53,352 nucleotides of DNA from Aeromonas bivalvium (GTDB taxonomy: Bacteria > Pseudomonadota > Gammaproteobacteria > Enterobacterales > Aeromonadaceae): NCBI RefSeq assembly GCF_000819765.1, contig NZ_CDBT01000004.1, positions 71,250 to 124,601 on the forward strand, written 5' to 3'. Below, piece by piece: positions 1 through 8,296 of this stretch. Under the pieces are notes generated by a model. It saw nothing but the letters and a program-made list of their open reading frames with translations, searched no databases and was not told where the DNA came from. The translations under genes and the position numbers were made by a program. Numbering within the stretch: the stretch's first letter is position 1; each line of letters starts with the position of its first letter.

Positions 1-20
1 TCGATACTTGATGATGATGG

Positions 21-37
21 AAGATCCTGTAAGATCC
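21..37. repeat. Short direct repeat AAGATCC x2 upstream of recombinase
   Basis: AAGATCC occurs at 21-27 and again at 31-37, exactly 10 bp (one helical turn) apart and about 35 bp before the GTG start of the recombinase. Spaced repeats like this can be regulator or recombinase arm-binding sites, but nothing here proves a role and a chance repeat is possible. Confidence 0.3.
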
Positions 38-70
38 CCCTAAACTCCATATGAAATCATAGGGTTACCA

Positions 71-1099
71 GTGACTTCCGCTTTTTTGCCCCAGGCAGCT
101 TCCCAGGGATTGCAGAGCGTCTTCGATGCCAGGCTCAACAGCCGTGCTCGCCGTTTCCTGCGCAGTGCCAAGGCCGATACCACCCTCAATGCCTATCAGG
201 CGGATACCCGTATCTTCGTCCACTGGTGCCAGTTGCAGGGACTGGATCCCCTGGCCTGCAATCACCTCGATATCATGAATTTCCTGGCGGATCAGGCCGA
301 TGGGGTACTCGCCCACTGGGTCTGGCTCGACAAGACCCGGGGCAGGGGAGAGCTGCGCAATGGGGAGCCGAGAAAACCGGCCACCCTGGTGCGCCGTCTG
401 GCTGGGATCCGTTACGCCTTTCGTCAGAAGGGGATCGATCCCATGCCCACCGAGCACAGCGAGATCAAGGAGATGATGCGGGGGATAGTGCGTCTGGGTG
501 ATACGCGCAAGCGCAAGACTGGGGCCTTGACCCTGCAACCTCTGGCCCGGGTGCTGGAGGCGATCGACACAGATAACCTGGCGGGCCTGCGAGACCATAC
601 CTTGTTGCTGCTGATGTTCAGCGGAGCCCTGCGCCGCTCCGAGGCTGCCCGTATCGAGGTCGAGGATCTCGACTTCGTCGGGCGCGGAGTCAGGCTACGT
701 CTCAAGCCGAGCAAGCATCAGCTTCATGAGACTGAGATAGCCCTGATCCCGGGGAGGGAACATTGCCCCATCGCGGCCCTGCGCCACTGGTTGACCATGA
801 GTGGCATCAGCCAAGGGGCCCTGTTTCGCCGCATGACCCGCTGGGGCCAGCTCACCCAGGAACCGCTCGGGCCGCAGGGCATCAACCTGATGATCAAGCG
901 GCGCACCGGCATGGCCATCGACGATCTCTATGTCAGCGGCCACAGCCTGAGAAGGGGGTTCATCACCTCGGCGGTGACGGCCGGCAAGCCGATGAACAAG
1001 ATCATCGAGGTCACCCGCCACAAGGACATGCGCACCCTGCAGGAGTACTTCGATGACGCCAACAAGTTCGATGACCATGCCCTGCAGGGTCTGCTGTGA
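71..1099 (+). CDS. Tyrosine recombinase / phage-type integrase (342 aa)
   Basis: A site-specific recombinase that would cut and rejoin DNA through a phosphotyrosine intermediate. The N-terminal part (about 22-130) looks like the SAM-like core-binding domain. The C-terminal catalytic domain carries the full set of residues: Arg188 (GALRRSE), Lys215, His291-x-x-Arg294, His317 and nucleophile Tyr326 (LQEYFDD). The start is GTG at 71, preceded by AGGG at a suitable distance. A short hairpin with a T run follows the stop. The next gene is a small ribbon-helix-helix-like protein flanked by direct repeats. Base composition resembles the neighbouring core genes, so it is not a recent arrival. The target site is unknown. 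It does not look like XerC or XerD, nor clearly like an integron integrase. Confidence 0.9.
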   Translation: MTSAFLPQAASQGLQSVFDARLNSRARRFLRSAKADTTLNAYQADTRIFVHWCQLQGLDPLACNHLDIMNFLADQADGVLAHWVWLDKTRGRGELRNGEPRKPATLVRRLAGIRYAFRQKGIDPMPTEHSEIKEMMRGIVRLGDTRKRKTGALTLQPLARVLEAIDTDNLAGLRDHTLLLLMFSGALRRSEAARIEVEDLDFVGRGVRLRLKPSKHQLHETEIALIPGREHCPIAALRHWLTMSGISQGALFRRMTRWGQLTQEPLGPQGINLMIKRRTGMAIDDLYVSGHSLRRGFITSAVTAGKPMNKIIEVTRHKDMRTLQEYFDDANKFDDHALQGLL

Positions 1100-1112
1100 G
1101 TCATGTGCTGTC

Positions 1113-1132
1113 ACTGCGTTACGCAGTTTTTT
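1113..1132 (+). terminator. Rho-independent terminator after recombinase
   Basis: A 6-bp stem (ACTGCG with CGCAGT) and TTA loop, followed directly by six T residues, starting 14 bp after the recombinase stop. Confidence 0.6.
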
Positions 1133-1280
1133 ATGTTAAATGAACAGATGTCATGCACACCGTGATGGGGGAGTCCCAGCCAAGGTGGCCCTTCCTTCCC
1201 ATCCCCTCAGCCTTTACCATGGTCGTCGGCTGGCCATGCAGGTGCCCGCCCGTCACTCCTCTGTTTCCCTGGAGAGTGAA

Positions 1281-1295
1281 TGAGAGATAACGAAT
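1281..1295 (+). repeat. Direct repeat copy 1 (TGAGAGATAACGAAT)
   Basis: This 15-mer recurs exactly at 1620-1634; the match continues with two mismatches to CTTT. Copy 1 lies 24 bp upstream of the ATG of the small gene at 1320, so it could be an operator for that protein or one edge of a small cassette. A shorter 11-nt match is at 13119-13129. Confidence 0.7.
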
Positions 1296-1319
1296 GACTT
1301 TTCTGGAGAAAGCAGCCCT

Positions 1320-1622
1320 ATGAGCCAACAAGAGAAGCCTGAAAGGCCCCTCGACAATGCCCAGCGCCAGCGCCAGCACGTGAAGCGCAAGCAGGAGAGC
1401 CACAGCCGGTTGCAGTGCTGGATCAGTCTGCGCCATGCGAGTCGGCTGGCCGAGCTGGGTCGCCGGCTCGAAGATAGCCAGGCCTCCCTCATCGAGCAGG
1501 CGATCGATCTGCTCTATCAACATGAATGCCAGCAAGAGAAAACACCGGAGCCAGAGCCGCGCCAGTCAGCGTCCGAGATAACACATCCACGGCGGGCCCT
1601 GGCCGACACTGTGACGGAGTGA
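1320..1622 (+). CDS. Small ribbon-helix-helix-like DNA-binding protein (100 aa)
   Basis: No family was recognised with certainty. Residues about 31-68 read as a short strand (LQCWISL) followed by two helices, which fits the ribbon-helix-helix fold of small repressors such as Arc or CopG. Both flanks are basic or proline/glutamate-rich and probably disordered. The ATG at 1320 has GGAG about 12 bp upstream. The stop codon TGA forms the first three bases of the second copy of a 15-bp repeat whose first copy lies just before the gene. RHH proteins usually autoregulate by binding repeats near their promoter, and recombinase neighbours of this size can be excisionases or directionality factors. Either role is inference. 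Confidence 0.6.
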   Translation: MSQQEKPERPLDNAQRQRQHVKRKQESHSRLQCWISLRHASRLAELGRRLEDSQASLIEQAIDLLYQHECQQEKTPEPEPRQSASEITHPRRALADTVTE

Positions 1623-1634
1623 GAGATAACGAAT
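1620..1634 (+). repeat. Direct repeat copy 2 (TGAGAGATAACGAAT)
   Basis: Exact second copy of the 15-mer at 1281-1295, 339 bp downstream. Its first three bases are the stop codon of the small RHH-like gene, so the two copies bracket the gene precisely. Confidence 0.7.
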
Positions 1635-1642
1635 TGCTTTGA

Positions 1643-1677
1643 TAAAAAAAGCCAGGTACGAATTCCATGTACCTGGC
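1643..1677 (-). terminator. Rho-independent terminator of rsmF transcript
   Basis: A perfect 9-bp stem (GCCAGGTAC with GTACCTGGC) is followed on the minus strand by seven T residues. It lies about 120 bp beyond the rsmF stop, leaving a 3' untranslated stretch that holds a second weak hairpin. Confidence 0.75.
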
Positions 1678-1794
1678 ATAGGGGAATTGGCTCCTTGCAG
1701 AGCCGTGCGCTAACTGGTTGCGGATAAAATAAAGCTTAGCCAAGGGGGAAGGCTTTGCAAGATCTGGAAAAATTTTCAACCAGTGTGTGGGTTT

Positions 1795-3228
1795 TTAAGA
1801 CTCAAACAAGTTCGTGTCACGGACCAGATCCCGGGGCAGGGCATTCTTGATCCGGCTGCCGACCCACTTGCCGAGTCCCAGGGCATAACCCTGATAGCGC
1901 AGGATCACCTCGCCCTGACCGCTCTCTCCCGCCGGATGCAGATCCCGGCCCATCATGAATTCCCGCGCCTGATCGCTATCGAGCTCGACCCAGCCCTTGC
2001 TGGCCAGGTGGCCCTGGGCCAGTGCCCACTCGTGGGTGAGGCGATAGCCTTTCTTGTGGGTCTGCGCCAGCTTGAGACCGATACGGTCCAGCCGGATCTT
2101 GTTCATCAGCCGGGGGGCGAAGGGGAGGGGGAAGAGCCAGATCTCGTCATCGCGCACGAACAGGGCTCCCTCGGGGGCGATCCCATAATCGCGGATCAGC
2201 GCGTCTCTGAGGGAGGCTGCGTCGCGCTCCGCCATGGGGGTGAAGGGAAACTTGCCGAGGCGCCCTGGCTTGAACATGGGGTTGGTCACCGAGTGCCGCT
2301 TGCGCAACCTGGCGACGAAAAAGCCTTCACTGTCGTAGATCTGGGGCCAAACATGCAGGTATCCCTCCTGGGTACAGGCCTGCTCCGCACCGGGAAAGAG
2401 ATCCCCCAGGGATTCGAAGCAGAGGGCATCTCCGAAGCGTTCGACCATGAAGCGGCAGATATCCTGGTTCTCTTCATGACTCAGGGTGCAGGTGGAGTAG
2501 ACGATGACGCCGCCTGGCTTCAAGGCATGAAAGGCGCTCTCCAGCAGGGTGCGCTGCACCTGGGCAATTTCCCCTATGCTGGCCAGGCTCCAGTTGCGAA
2601 AGGCATCCTCATCCTTGCGCACCGTCCCTTCCCCCGAGCAGGGGGCATCGAGCAGGATGGCGTCGAAGGTTTCCGGCAACCACTGGCCGAATACCTTGGC
2701 ATCGAAGTGGCTGAGCCCTATGTTGCTCACCCCGCAGCGCTGGACATTGGCCGCCAGCACCTTGACCCGGCTGCTGGAAAACTCGTTGGCGACCAGCATG
2801 CCGCGGTTCCCCATCAGGGCGGATATCTGGGTACTCTTCGAGCCCGGTGCCGCCGCCGCATCGAGCAACAGCTCGGCCTCGCTCACCCCGGCGGCGGCGA
2901 ACAGGGCCGTCACCGGCAGCATGGAACTCGCCTCCTGGATATAGAAGAGACCGAGCAGGTGCTCCGCCGTGTTGCCAAGGGGCACGGTGTCGTCGGCCCG
3001 GGTCAGCCAGAAACCGGTTTCGCACCAGGGCACGGGAGCCAGGGTCCAGCCCTTCTCGGCCATGCGGGCCTGAAAGTCGGCGACGGCGATCTTGAGGGTG
3101 TTGACCCGGATGCTGCGGCGCAGGGGGCGGCGGCAGCTGGCCACGAACTCCGCCATGGAGAGATGGGCAGGCATGATGGCGGCGATGTGGCTCAAAAACG
3201 CGTCGGGAAGTAGGGTATTGTCGTGCAC
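1795..3228 (-). CDS. rsmF: 16S rRNA m5C1407 methyltransferase RsmF
   Basis: Transfers a methyl group from S-adenosylmethionine to C1407 of 16S rRNA on the 30S subunit. The 477-residue length matches the family. It shows the SAM-binding loop DAAAAPGSKST (123-133, where most homologues have KTTQ), the DAPCSGEG motif with Cys197 (194-201) and the STCT motif with catalytic Cys247. The C-terminal part should be the PUA-like and RsmF-specific domains. The start is GTG (GTG CAC GAC AAT). It lies downstream of letAB on the same strand, an order shared with E. coli yebS-yebT-yebU, but a terminator after letB suggests its own promoter. Confidence 0.95.
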   Translation of the reverse strand: MHDNTLLPDAFLSHIAAIMPAHLSMAEFVASCRRPLRRSIRVNTLKIAVADFQARMAEKGWTLAPVPWCETGFWLTRADDTVPLGNTAEHLLGLFYIQEASSMLPVTALFAAAGVSEAELLLDAAAAPGSKSTQISALMGNRGMLVANEFSSSRVKVLAANVQRCGVSNIGLSHFDAKVFGQWLPETFDAILLDAPCSGEGTVRKDEDAFRNWSLASIGEIAQVQRTLLESAFHALKPGGVIVYSTCTLSHEENQDICRFMVERFGDALCFESLGDLFPGAEQACTQEGYLHVWPQIYDSEGFFVARLRKRHSVTNPMFKPGRLGKFPFTPMAERDAASLRDALIRDYGIAPEGALFVRDDEIWLFPLPFAPRLMNKIRLDRIGLKLAQTHKKGYRLTHEWALAQGHLASKGWVELDSDQAREFMMGRDLHPAGESGQGEVILRYQGYALGLGKWVGSRIKNALPRDLVRDTNLFES

Positions 3229-3325
3229 TTGGCATCTCGCTGGCCCAAAAACAGGGGCGATATGCTAGCACATCTTGCCGGCATGGCAGAGCGTCATGGC
3301 GCCGCCCTGTCAGGAAAGGGGCGCC

Positions 3326-3356
3326 AAAAAGCAGCCCGGCACTGGGCCGGGCTGCT
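3326..3356 (-). terminator. Rho-independent terminator after letB
   Basis: A perfect 10-bp GC-rich stem (GCAGCCCGGC with GCCGGGCTGC) is followed on the minus strand by five T residues, about 20 bp beyond the letB stop. It ends the letA-letB operon before rsmF. Confidence 0.85.
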
Positions 3357-3373
3357 CGGAGGATGAGGATGGC

Positions 3374-5926
3374 TCAATGGGTGAGCCGCGGACTCCAGCC
3401 GAGCCACTCCTCATCGGCCTTCTCATGGAGGGGGAAGCTCTGGCCGCTGCGCACCCTGGCCCCGGTGTTCTGCTCCGGGGTGGTGAAGGCGATCCCCCCC
3501 GCCACCAGACTCTGCAAGGTCTCCACCTGTATGGTGCCCCCGGTCAGGCCTATGTCGGCCTTGACCCCGGACACATTCCAGAAGCGGCTGTTGGCGCGCA
3601 CCAGGTAGGCATAGTCAGGCTCCACCTGCACCTGGATCTGCACCTCGCTGCCATCGGGGGCGAGCGCCACCTGGCTCACGCTGCCCACCACCATCTTGCG
3701 AAACAGCAGGGGGCTGCCGACCGCCAGACCATTGAGGGCCGGGCTCTTGAGGGTGAGCATCAAGCCGGAGTGCGGCGACTCATGCAAGGGGAATCGGGTC
3801 TTGCCCGCCCCCTGGCCTGGGGTCGCCTCGATGAAGGCCCCCTTCACCAGGGTATCCAGGTGCGTGACGCCGGCAAAGCCGAGCTTGGCCTGCACCAGGG
3901 TGAAGCTGGCCCCGGACTGCAGGAAGCGATCGGCGTACCTGGCCTCGAGTTCGGCCAGGAAGATCACCTGGCCCATGGCCGGATCCAGCGCCACCCCCTT
4001 GACCTTGCCTATGGTGACGCCGCGATAGCGGATGGCAGAGCCTTCACCCAGACCGGGATTGCGGGAGGCGACCAGGGTGAAGGGGCGCACCATGGCCTGG
4101 GCCTGCTCCCTGTCGTCGAACAGCTTGCCATTGCCCTGACTGGTGGGGGAGTTGTCAAACTCTATCCCTCCCCGCAGCAGGGTGGCCAGGTTGCCCGCCT
4201 TGATGCGCACCCCGTCCAGCCCCACGTGAGTGTCGATGGCCGCCTTCTTCCAGAACTGGGTCTGGCTGCCCACCAGGGGGGCATAGACGGCATCTATCTC
4301 CAGGGCGATGCGCACCTCGCCGCCTTTCACCACCAGCTGGGTCACCTTGCCCGCCTGCAATCCCAGGTAAAACACCGGGGTGCCGATGGCGATGCCATCG
4401 GCCTGGCTCGCCCTCAGCCACCAGGTCTTGGCCACGGCCTTGGCCGAGCCGAGCAGGGCCAACTGCTCATCGGGATAGAGCCGATCGATGCGCCCGCCCT
4501 GACGGGCCTGCACCAGCTTGATGCCACCGGCCAGCCAGCTCGCTGCCGGGCTGGTTTCCACCTTGATGCCGCTGAGGTCGGCCTGGATCTGCAGCGGCGT
4601 CGCTCGATAGAAGCGAGCCCGCTCGAGCAGGGCACCATGGGTTTTTTCGATGAACACCCTGACCTTTGCGTTGCCGCCGGCATCCAGGGAGAGGGCACGA
4701 ATGCTGCCCACCTGCAATCCCTTGTACCAGACCGGCGCCCCCTCGCTCAGGCCGGCGAGATCCTCCGTGGCCAGGGTCAGCTCCCGGCCCTTGGTCTCTG
4801 CCTGGGCACTGAGGATCAGGGTCTCGGCCCTGGGGCCCGCCACATAGTCGAGACGGATGGCAGGGCCGGCCAGCAGACGGTCGCCGTGCTCTATCCCCGC
4901 CAGGGAGAGCTTGACGCTCTCCCACACCAGACGGCTGTTGCGGGTGATGCGAAACGCCTGCTCAGGACTTATCAGGGCGCTCACCTCCCGCCCCTTGTCG
5001 GTCAGGCGAATGGGGTCGAGTCGTCCAATTTCTATGCCCTCGTAGAGGATGGGCATCCCCTCCTTGACCGGCAGATCCCCCACCTGCAGCCGCACTCGCT
5101 CGCCCCGGGCGGCCTCGGCCAGTCCCTTGTAGAGGACGAAGGTGGCGCCGCGCTCGGCCACGGGCGATTCGGCGGGCGAGTCGAAGGCGATGCCACCGCT
5201 CAGGATGGAGGCCAGGCTGCCCGCCTCCACGCTGACGCCGGCCAGGCTGAAGTTGCCCTTGATGCCGCTGATGTTCCAGAAACGGGTATCGGCCTTCACC
5301 AGGTGTTCGAAACGCGGCTCGATCACGATATCCAGCAACACCTGCTTGTCCTCCTCGCCAAGCCGGGTATTGATGACGCTGCCCACCTCCAGGCCGCGAA
5401 AATAGAGCTTGGCCCCTATCCCCACCGAGCCGAGGGAGTCGGCGCTCAGGTGCAGGGTGCGCCCCTGGGCCTGATAACCGGGGGGAGGGCCGTCGAGGGC
5501 ATCGAACTCGTTGGCGACGGGATTGCTTTCCCGCCCTGGCTGCACATTGATGTAGTTGCCAGAGACCAGGGTATCGAGACCGGAGATCTCGGTCAGCGAC
5601 GCCTTGGGGCTGACCAGCCAGAAGCCGGTGCCCTTGCGCATCAGGGCCCGGGCCCGACTGTCCACCTTGGCGAGCACGGCAATCTTGCGGCCATCTTCGG
5701 CCAGCGCCAGATCCTGCACCACCCCGATGGCCACCCCCTGGTAACGCAGTTGGGTCTTGCCCGGCAAGATGCCGTTCCCCTGCTCGAAGTTGATGCGGAT
5801 CTGCTCGCCGCTGTTCTGGTATTGCTGATAGAGAAAACCCGCCGCCAGCAAGAGGGCGATGAGGGGCAGCAACCAGACCGGCGACAACCAGCGATGTTTC
5901 TTGATGACGGGTTCAGCCCCGACCAT
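3374..5926 (-). CDS. letB: Multi-MCE-domain lipid transport protein LetB (PqiB/YebT family)
   Basis: A periplasm-spanning tunnel protein thought to move phospholipids between the inner and outer membranes together with LetA. At 850 residues it is close to E. coli LetB (877). One transmembrane helix sits near the N-terminus (about 16-34). Seven MCE repeats can be counted, each with the 'G..V.Y.G..VG.V' signature (for example LRYQGVAIG, LYFRGLEVG, ILYEGIEIG, VWYKGLQVG, VFYLGLQAG, IRYRGVTIG, LLFRKMVVG), the same number as in E. coli LetB. The ATG has AAGGAG seven bases upstream. It is the last gene of an operon with two PqiA-type proteins. Confidence 0.95.
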   Translation of the reverse strand: MVGAEPVIKKHRWLSPVWLLPLIALLLAAGFLYQQYQNSGEQIRINFEQGNGILPGKTQLRYQGVAIGVVQDLALAEDGRKIAVLAKVDSRARALMRKGTGFWLVSPKASLTEISGLDTLVSGNYINVQPGRESNPVANEFDALDGPPPGYQAQGRTLHLSADSLGSVGIGAKLYFRGLEVGSVINTRLGEEDKQVLLDIVIEPRFEHLVKADTRFWNISGIKGNFSLAGVSVEAGSLASILSGGIAFDSPAESPVAERGATFVLYKGLAEAARGERVRLQVGDLPVKEGMPILYEGIEIGRLDPIRLTDKGREVSALISPEQAFRITRNSRLVWESVKLSLAGIEHGDRLLAGPAIRLDYVAGPRAETLILSAQAETKGRELTLATEDLAGLSEGAPVWYKGLQVGSIRALSLDAGGNAKVRVFIEKTHGALLERARFYRATPLQIQADLSGIKVETSPAASWLAGGIKLVQARQGGRIDRLYPDEQLALLGSAKAVAKTWWLRASQADGIAIGTPVFYLGLQAGKVTQLVVKGGEVRIALEIDAVYAPLVGSQTQFWKKAAIDTHVGLDGVRIKAGNLATLLRGGIEFDNSPTSQGNGKLFDDREQAQAMVRPFTLVASRNPGLGEGSAIRYRGVTIGKVKGVALDPAMGQVIFLAELEARYADRFLQSGASFTLVQAKLGFAGVTHLDTLVKGAFIEATPGQGAGKTRFPLHESPHSGLMLTLKSPALNGLAVGSPLLFRKMVVGSVSQVALAPDGSEVQIQVQVEPDYAYLVRANSRFWNVSGVKADIGLTGGTIQVETLQSLVAGGIAFTTPEQNTGARVRSGQSFPLHEKADEEWLGWSPRLTH

Positions 5927-5977
5927 ACCGACTCCTTATGGGGCGCTTGCGCGGCCCGCTGATCAGAAACGAAAAGA

Positions 5978-6625
5978 TTAACGGGCCGCCTTGTCCCACA
6001 GCAGCCGGGTATCGAGCATGCGGGCCGAGAGCATGGTGAGCACCACCACCCCGGCGAAGGCCGTCGCCCCCGGGCCTGCCTGCACGTTGAGCAGCACGCC
6101 CCTATCGACCAGGGCGACCATGAGCGAGATCACAAACAGATCCAGCATGGACCAGCGACCGATGAAATCGATGATGCGATACATCACCAGCTGGCGTCGA
6201 CGCCGCACCGGCTTGCGCCGCTGCAACTGCCAGCAGATCCAGCCCAGCCCCAGGATCTTCATGACGGGCACCACTATGCTGGCGGTGAGCACTATGGTGG
6301 CGATACCGGACATCTTGCTGCGATAAAGCGCCATGATGCCGCTGAAAATGGTGTCCGATTGCAGCAACCCCTTGTTGTAGAAATGGGTGATGGGCAAGAG
6401 ATTGGCCGGCAGCAGCATGAAGGTCGCCAGGGCCAGCAGTCCCCATGACCAGCGCAGGGAGTGGGGGGTTCGCAGGTGAAGGGCGCCGTGACAGCGGGGA
6501 CAGAGGCGATGGGGGACAAAGCGCACCAGCAGGCCGCAGTGATGGCAGCGACACATGCCGAGCTCGCGGGCGCTGATCAGCGTCTGTTCCCTCGCCATCT
6601 CATCTTCTCGCTCAGTTTCCCTCAT
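5978..6625 (-). CDS. PqiA/LetA-like membrane protein, second half-unit
   Basis: A PqiA-domain inner-membrane protein of about 215 residues. It begins with a zinc-ribbon-like pair of CxxC motifs (CRCHHC and CPRCHG), then about four hydrophobic helices. E. coli LetA (YebS, 427 residues) contains two such units in one chain; here they are two genes. This one corresponds to the C-terminal half. The ATG at 6625 has GGGGGAG just upstream and overlaps the end of the previous gene by 14 bp (ATGAGGGAAACTGA), implying translational coupling. A later ATG (6598) is an alternative start. It presumably partners LetB encoded 51 bp downstream. Confidence 0.85.
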   Translation of the reverse strand: MRETEREDEMAREQTLISARELGMCRCHHCGLLVRFVPHRLCPRCHGALHLRTPHSLRWSWGLLALATFMLLPANLLPITHFYNKGLLQSDTIFSGIMALYRSKMSGIATIVLTASIVVPVMKILGLGWICWQLQRRKPVRRRRQLVMYRIIDFIGRWSMLDLFVISLMVALVDRGVLLNVQAGPGATAFAGVVVLTMLSARMLDTRLLWDKAAR

Positions 6626-7250
6626 CGGGCTCCCCCTCGGCAACCTGGGGATCCAGGGCGACCCGCTCCCAGTAAGGGGCCGGATTGAACAGGATCAGCA
6701 GGGTCATGTTGAGCAGCATCAGGATGGAGAGGCTGAGCAGGCCACCCCCCAGGCGCACGTCGGCGATGTCGACCAGCTTGAACAGGGCGACCAGCAGGCT
6801 GACCAGATAGACCTCCAGCATGGCCCAGTGACGAAACACCTCCACCGCCTTGAGGGTCACGGGAATGACGCCAAGCCGGGTCGCCAGGCCAGAGGCCAGC
6901 AGCAGGATCCCCAGCAGCAGCCCGGTCGGCGCCAGCACGGCGCACCAGAGCACCAGGGCCGAGACCCAGTACTCATGGGCCTGCCACAGCATCTGGATGC
7001 CGCGCAGCAACGTCGCCTGGGAGTTCTCGCCGGCCAGGCGCAGATAGAGCAGGGGTTCGAAAAACGCCGAGGGGAGCAGCAGCAGACCGGTGAGGGAGAG
7101 CGCCATCAACTGGGAGGGGCGAAACCCGTAACGACCATAGAGGTGCTGGTGGCAGCGGGGGCAATGGGCGTGACGGCGCAGGGGCAATAACTTGCGGGCG
7201 ATCAGCAAGTCGCAGGCCGGACAGACGATCACGTTATTGGGATCCGACAT
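6612..7250 (-). CDS. PqiA/LetA-like membrane protein, first half-unit
   Basis: First gene of the letA-letA-letB operon, 212 residues from the chosen ATG. It opens with paired CxxC motifs (CPACDLL, CPRCHQH) in the cytosolic N-terminus, followed by about four membrane helices, the PqiA domain pattern. It corresponds to the N-terminal half of E. coli LetA. ATG at 7250 is preferred over an in-frame TTG nine bases upstream because AGG lies at a normal distance before it. The gene is divergent from prpB, and the roughly 148-bp gap must hold both promoters. Confidence 0.85.
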   Translation of the reverse strand: MSDPNNVIVCPACDLLIARKLLPLRRHAHCPRCHQHLYGRYGFRPSQLMALSLTGLLLLPSAFFEPLLYLRLAGENSQATLLRGIQMLWQAHEYWVSALVLWCAVLAPTGLLLGILLLASGLATRLGVIPVTLKAVEVFRHWAMLEVYLVSLLVALFKLVDIADVRLGGGLLSLSILMLLNMTLLILFNPAPYWERVALDPQVAEGEPDEGN

Positions 7251-7339
7251 ACGTTTCAACCTGTTGAAGGAGTGGGTGAAATTTACCTTAAAACCGGCTG
7301 GCTGTCTTGCCTCTCTCCCCCAGTGCCACGAAAGTATGA

Positions 7340-7371
7340 TTGACGTTAACGTAAAGGTAATATTAGATAAT
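7340..7371 (+). promoter_or_regulatory. prpB promoter with palindromic operator in a long spacer
   Basis: TTGACG at 7340-7345 and GATAAT at 7366-7371 (five of six match to the -10 consensus) are 20 bp apart. The palindrome ACGTTAACGT (7343-7352), wider TTGACGTTAACGTAAA with 14 of 16 symmetric, lies at the upstream end and overlaps the -35. A spacer of 19-20 bp with a palindrome is the usual layout for MerR-family activators. An ACGT-centred palindrome recalls operators reported for the MerR-type regulator LiuR. The regulator assignment is inference. Confidence 0.5.
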
Positions 7372-7398
7372 CAGACCCGACAAATGAAAGGAGTCATG

Positions 7399-8286
7399 AT
7401 GTCCAGCCCAATCCCCTCGGCCGGTCGCCGTTTTCGCGATGCCCTTACCCAGGAAGCCCCGTTGCAGATCGTGGGCACCATCAATGCCTACATGGCGCTC
7501 ATGGCAGAGCGCAGCGGTTTTCGCGCCCTCTATCTCTCCGGCGCCGGGGTGGCCAATGCCTCCTACGGCCTGCCGGATCTCGGCATGACCTCGATGAATG
7601 ACGTGCTGATCGACGCCGAGCGCATCACGGCCGCCACCCGGCTGCCGCTGCTGGTGGACATAGACACTGGCTGGGGCGGTGCCTTCAACATAGCGCGCAC
7701 CATTCGCGCGTTCGAGCGGGCCGGGGTGGCCGCCGTCCACATGGAGGATCAGGTCGCGCAGAAGCGCTGCGGCCACAGGCCCAACAAGGCGGTGGTGAGC
7801 CAGGGGGAGATGGTGGACAGGATCAAGGCGGCGGTCGATGCCCGTCAGGATACAGACTTCGTCATCATGGCCCGTACCGATGCCCTGGCGGTGGAAGGCA
7901 TAGGGGATGCCCTGGAGCGGGTCGCCGCCTATGTGGCCGCCGGGGCCGACATGATCTTCGCCGAGGCGGTGACCGAGCTTGGCCAATACGATCTGTTTGC
8001 CAAGGCCGCCGGGGTGCCCATCCTCGCCAACATGACCGAATTTGGCAAGACAGAGCTGTTTGACAGGTCGCGACTCGCCGAACACGGGGTGGGCATGGTG
8101 CTCTACCCCTTGAGCGCCAGCCGGGCGGCCAACCAGGCCGCCCTCAATGTCTACCAGCACATTCGCCAGGAGGGCCATCAGCGGGCCGTCGTGGAGAGCA
8201 TGCAGACCCGGGAGGCCCTCTACGACTTCCTCGGATATCACCACTACGAACAGACCCTGGATCGTCTGTTCACCACCAAGGATTAG
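7399..8286 (+). CDS. prpB: 2-methylisocitrate lyase PrpB
   Basis: Splits 2-methylisocitrate into pyruvate and succinate, the last step of the methylcitrate cycle for propionyl-CoA. From the second of two adjacent ATGs the protein has 295 residues, close to E. coli PrpB (296). Family marks are the catalytic KRCGH loop (122-126) and metal-binding Asp87 and Asp89 ([11 protein letters not shown]). AAAGGAG is placed six bases before ATG 7399 and only three before ATG 7396, so the former is chosen. It is the first gene of prpBCD; prpC follows after 10 bp. Confidence 0.95.
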   Translation: MSSPIPSAGRRFRDALTQEAPLQIVGTINAYMALMAERSGFRALYLSGAGVANASYGLPDLGMTSMNDVLIDAERITAATRLPLLVDIDTGWGGAFNIARTIRAFERAGVAAVHMEDQVAQKRCGHRPNKAVVSQGEMVDRIKAAVDARQDTDFVIMARTDALAVEGIGDALERVAAYVAAGADMIFAEAVTELGQYDLFAKAAGVPILANMTEFGKTELFDRSRLAEHGVGMVLYPLSASRAANQAALNVYQHIRQEGHQRAVVESMQTREALYDFLGYHHYEQTLDRLFTTKD

Positions 8287-8296
8287 GAGGTTCGTC

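Noticed and set aside
1281..1634. Possible integron attC sites around the RHH-like gene
   Set aside because: The repeat lacks the GTTRRRY and RYYYAAC core boxes and the imperfect palindrome of attC; the recombinase lacks features that mark an integron integrase.
3275..5962. Long plus-strand frame opposite letB (about 895 codons)
   Set aside because: Shadow composition with no domains; the minus-strand LetB with seven MCE repeats is certain.
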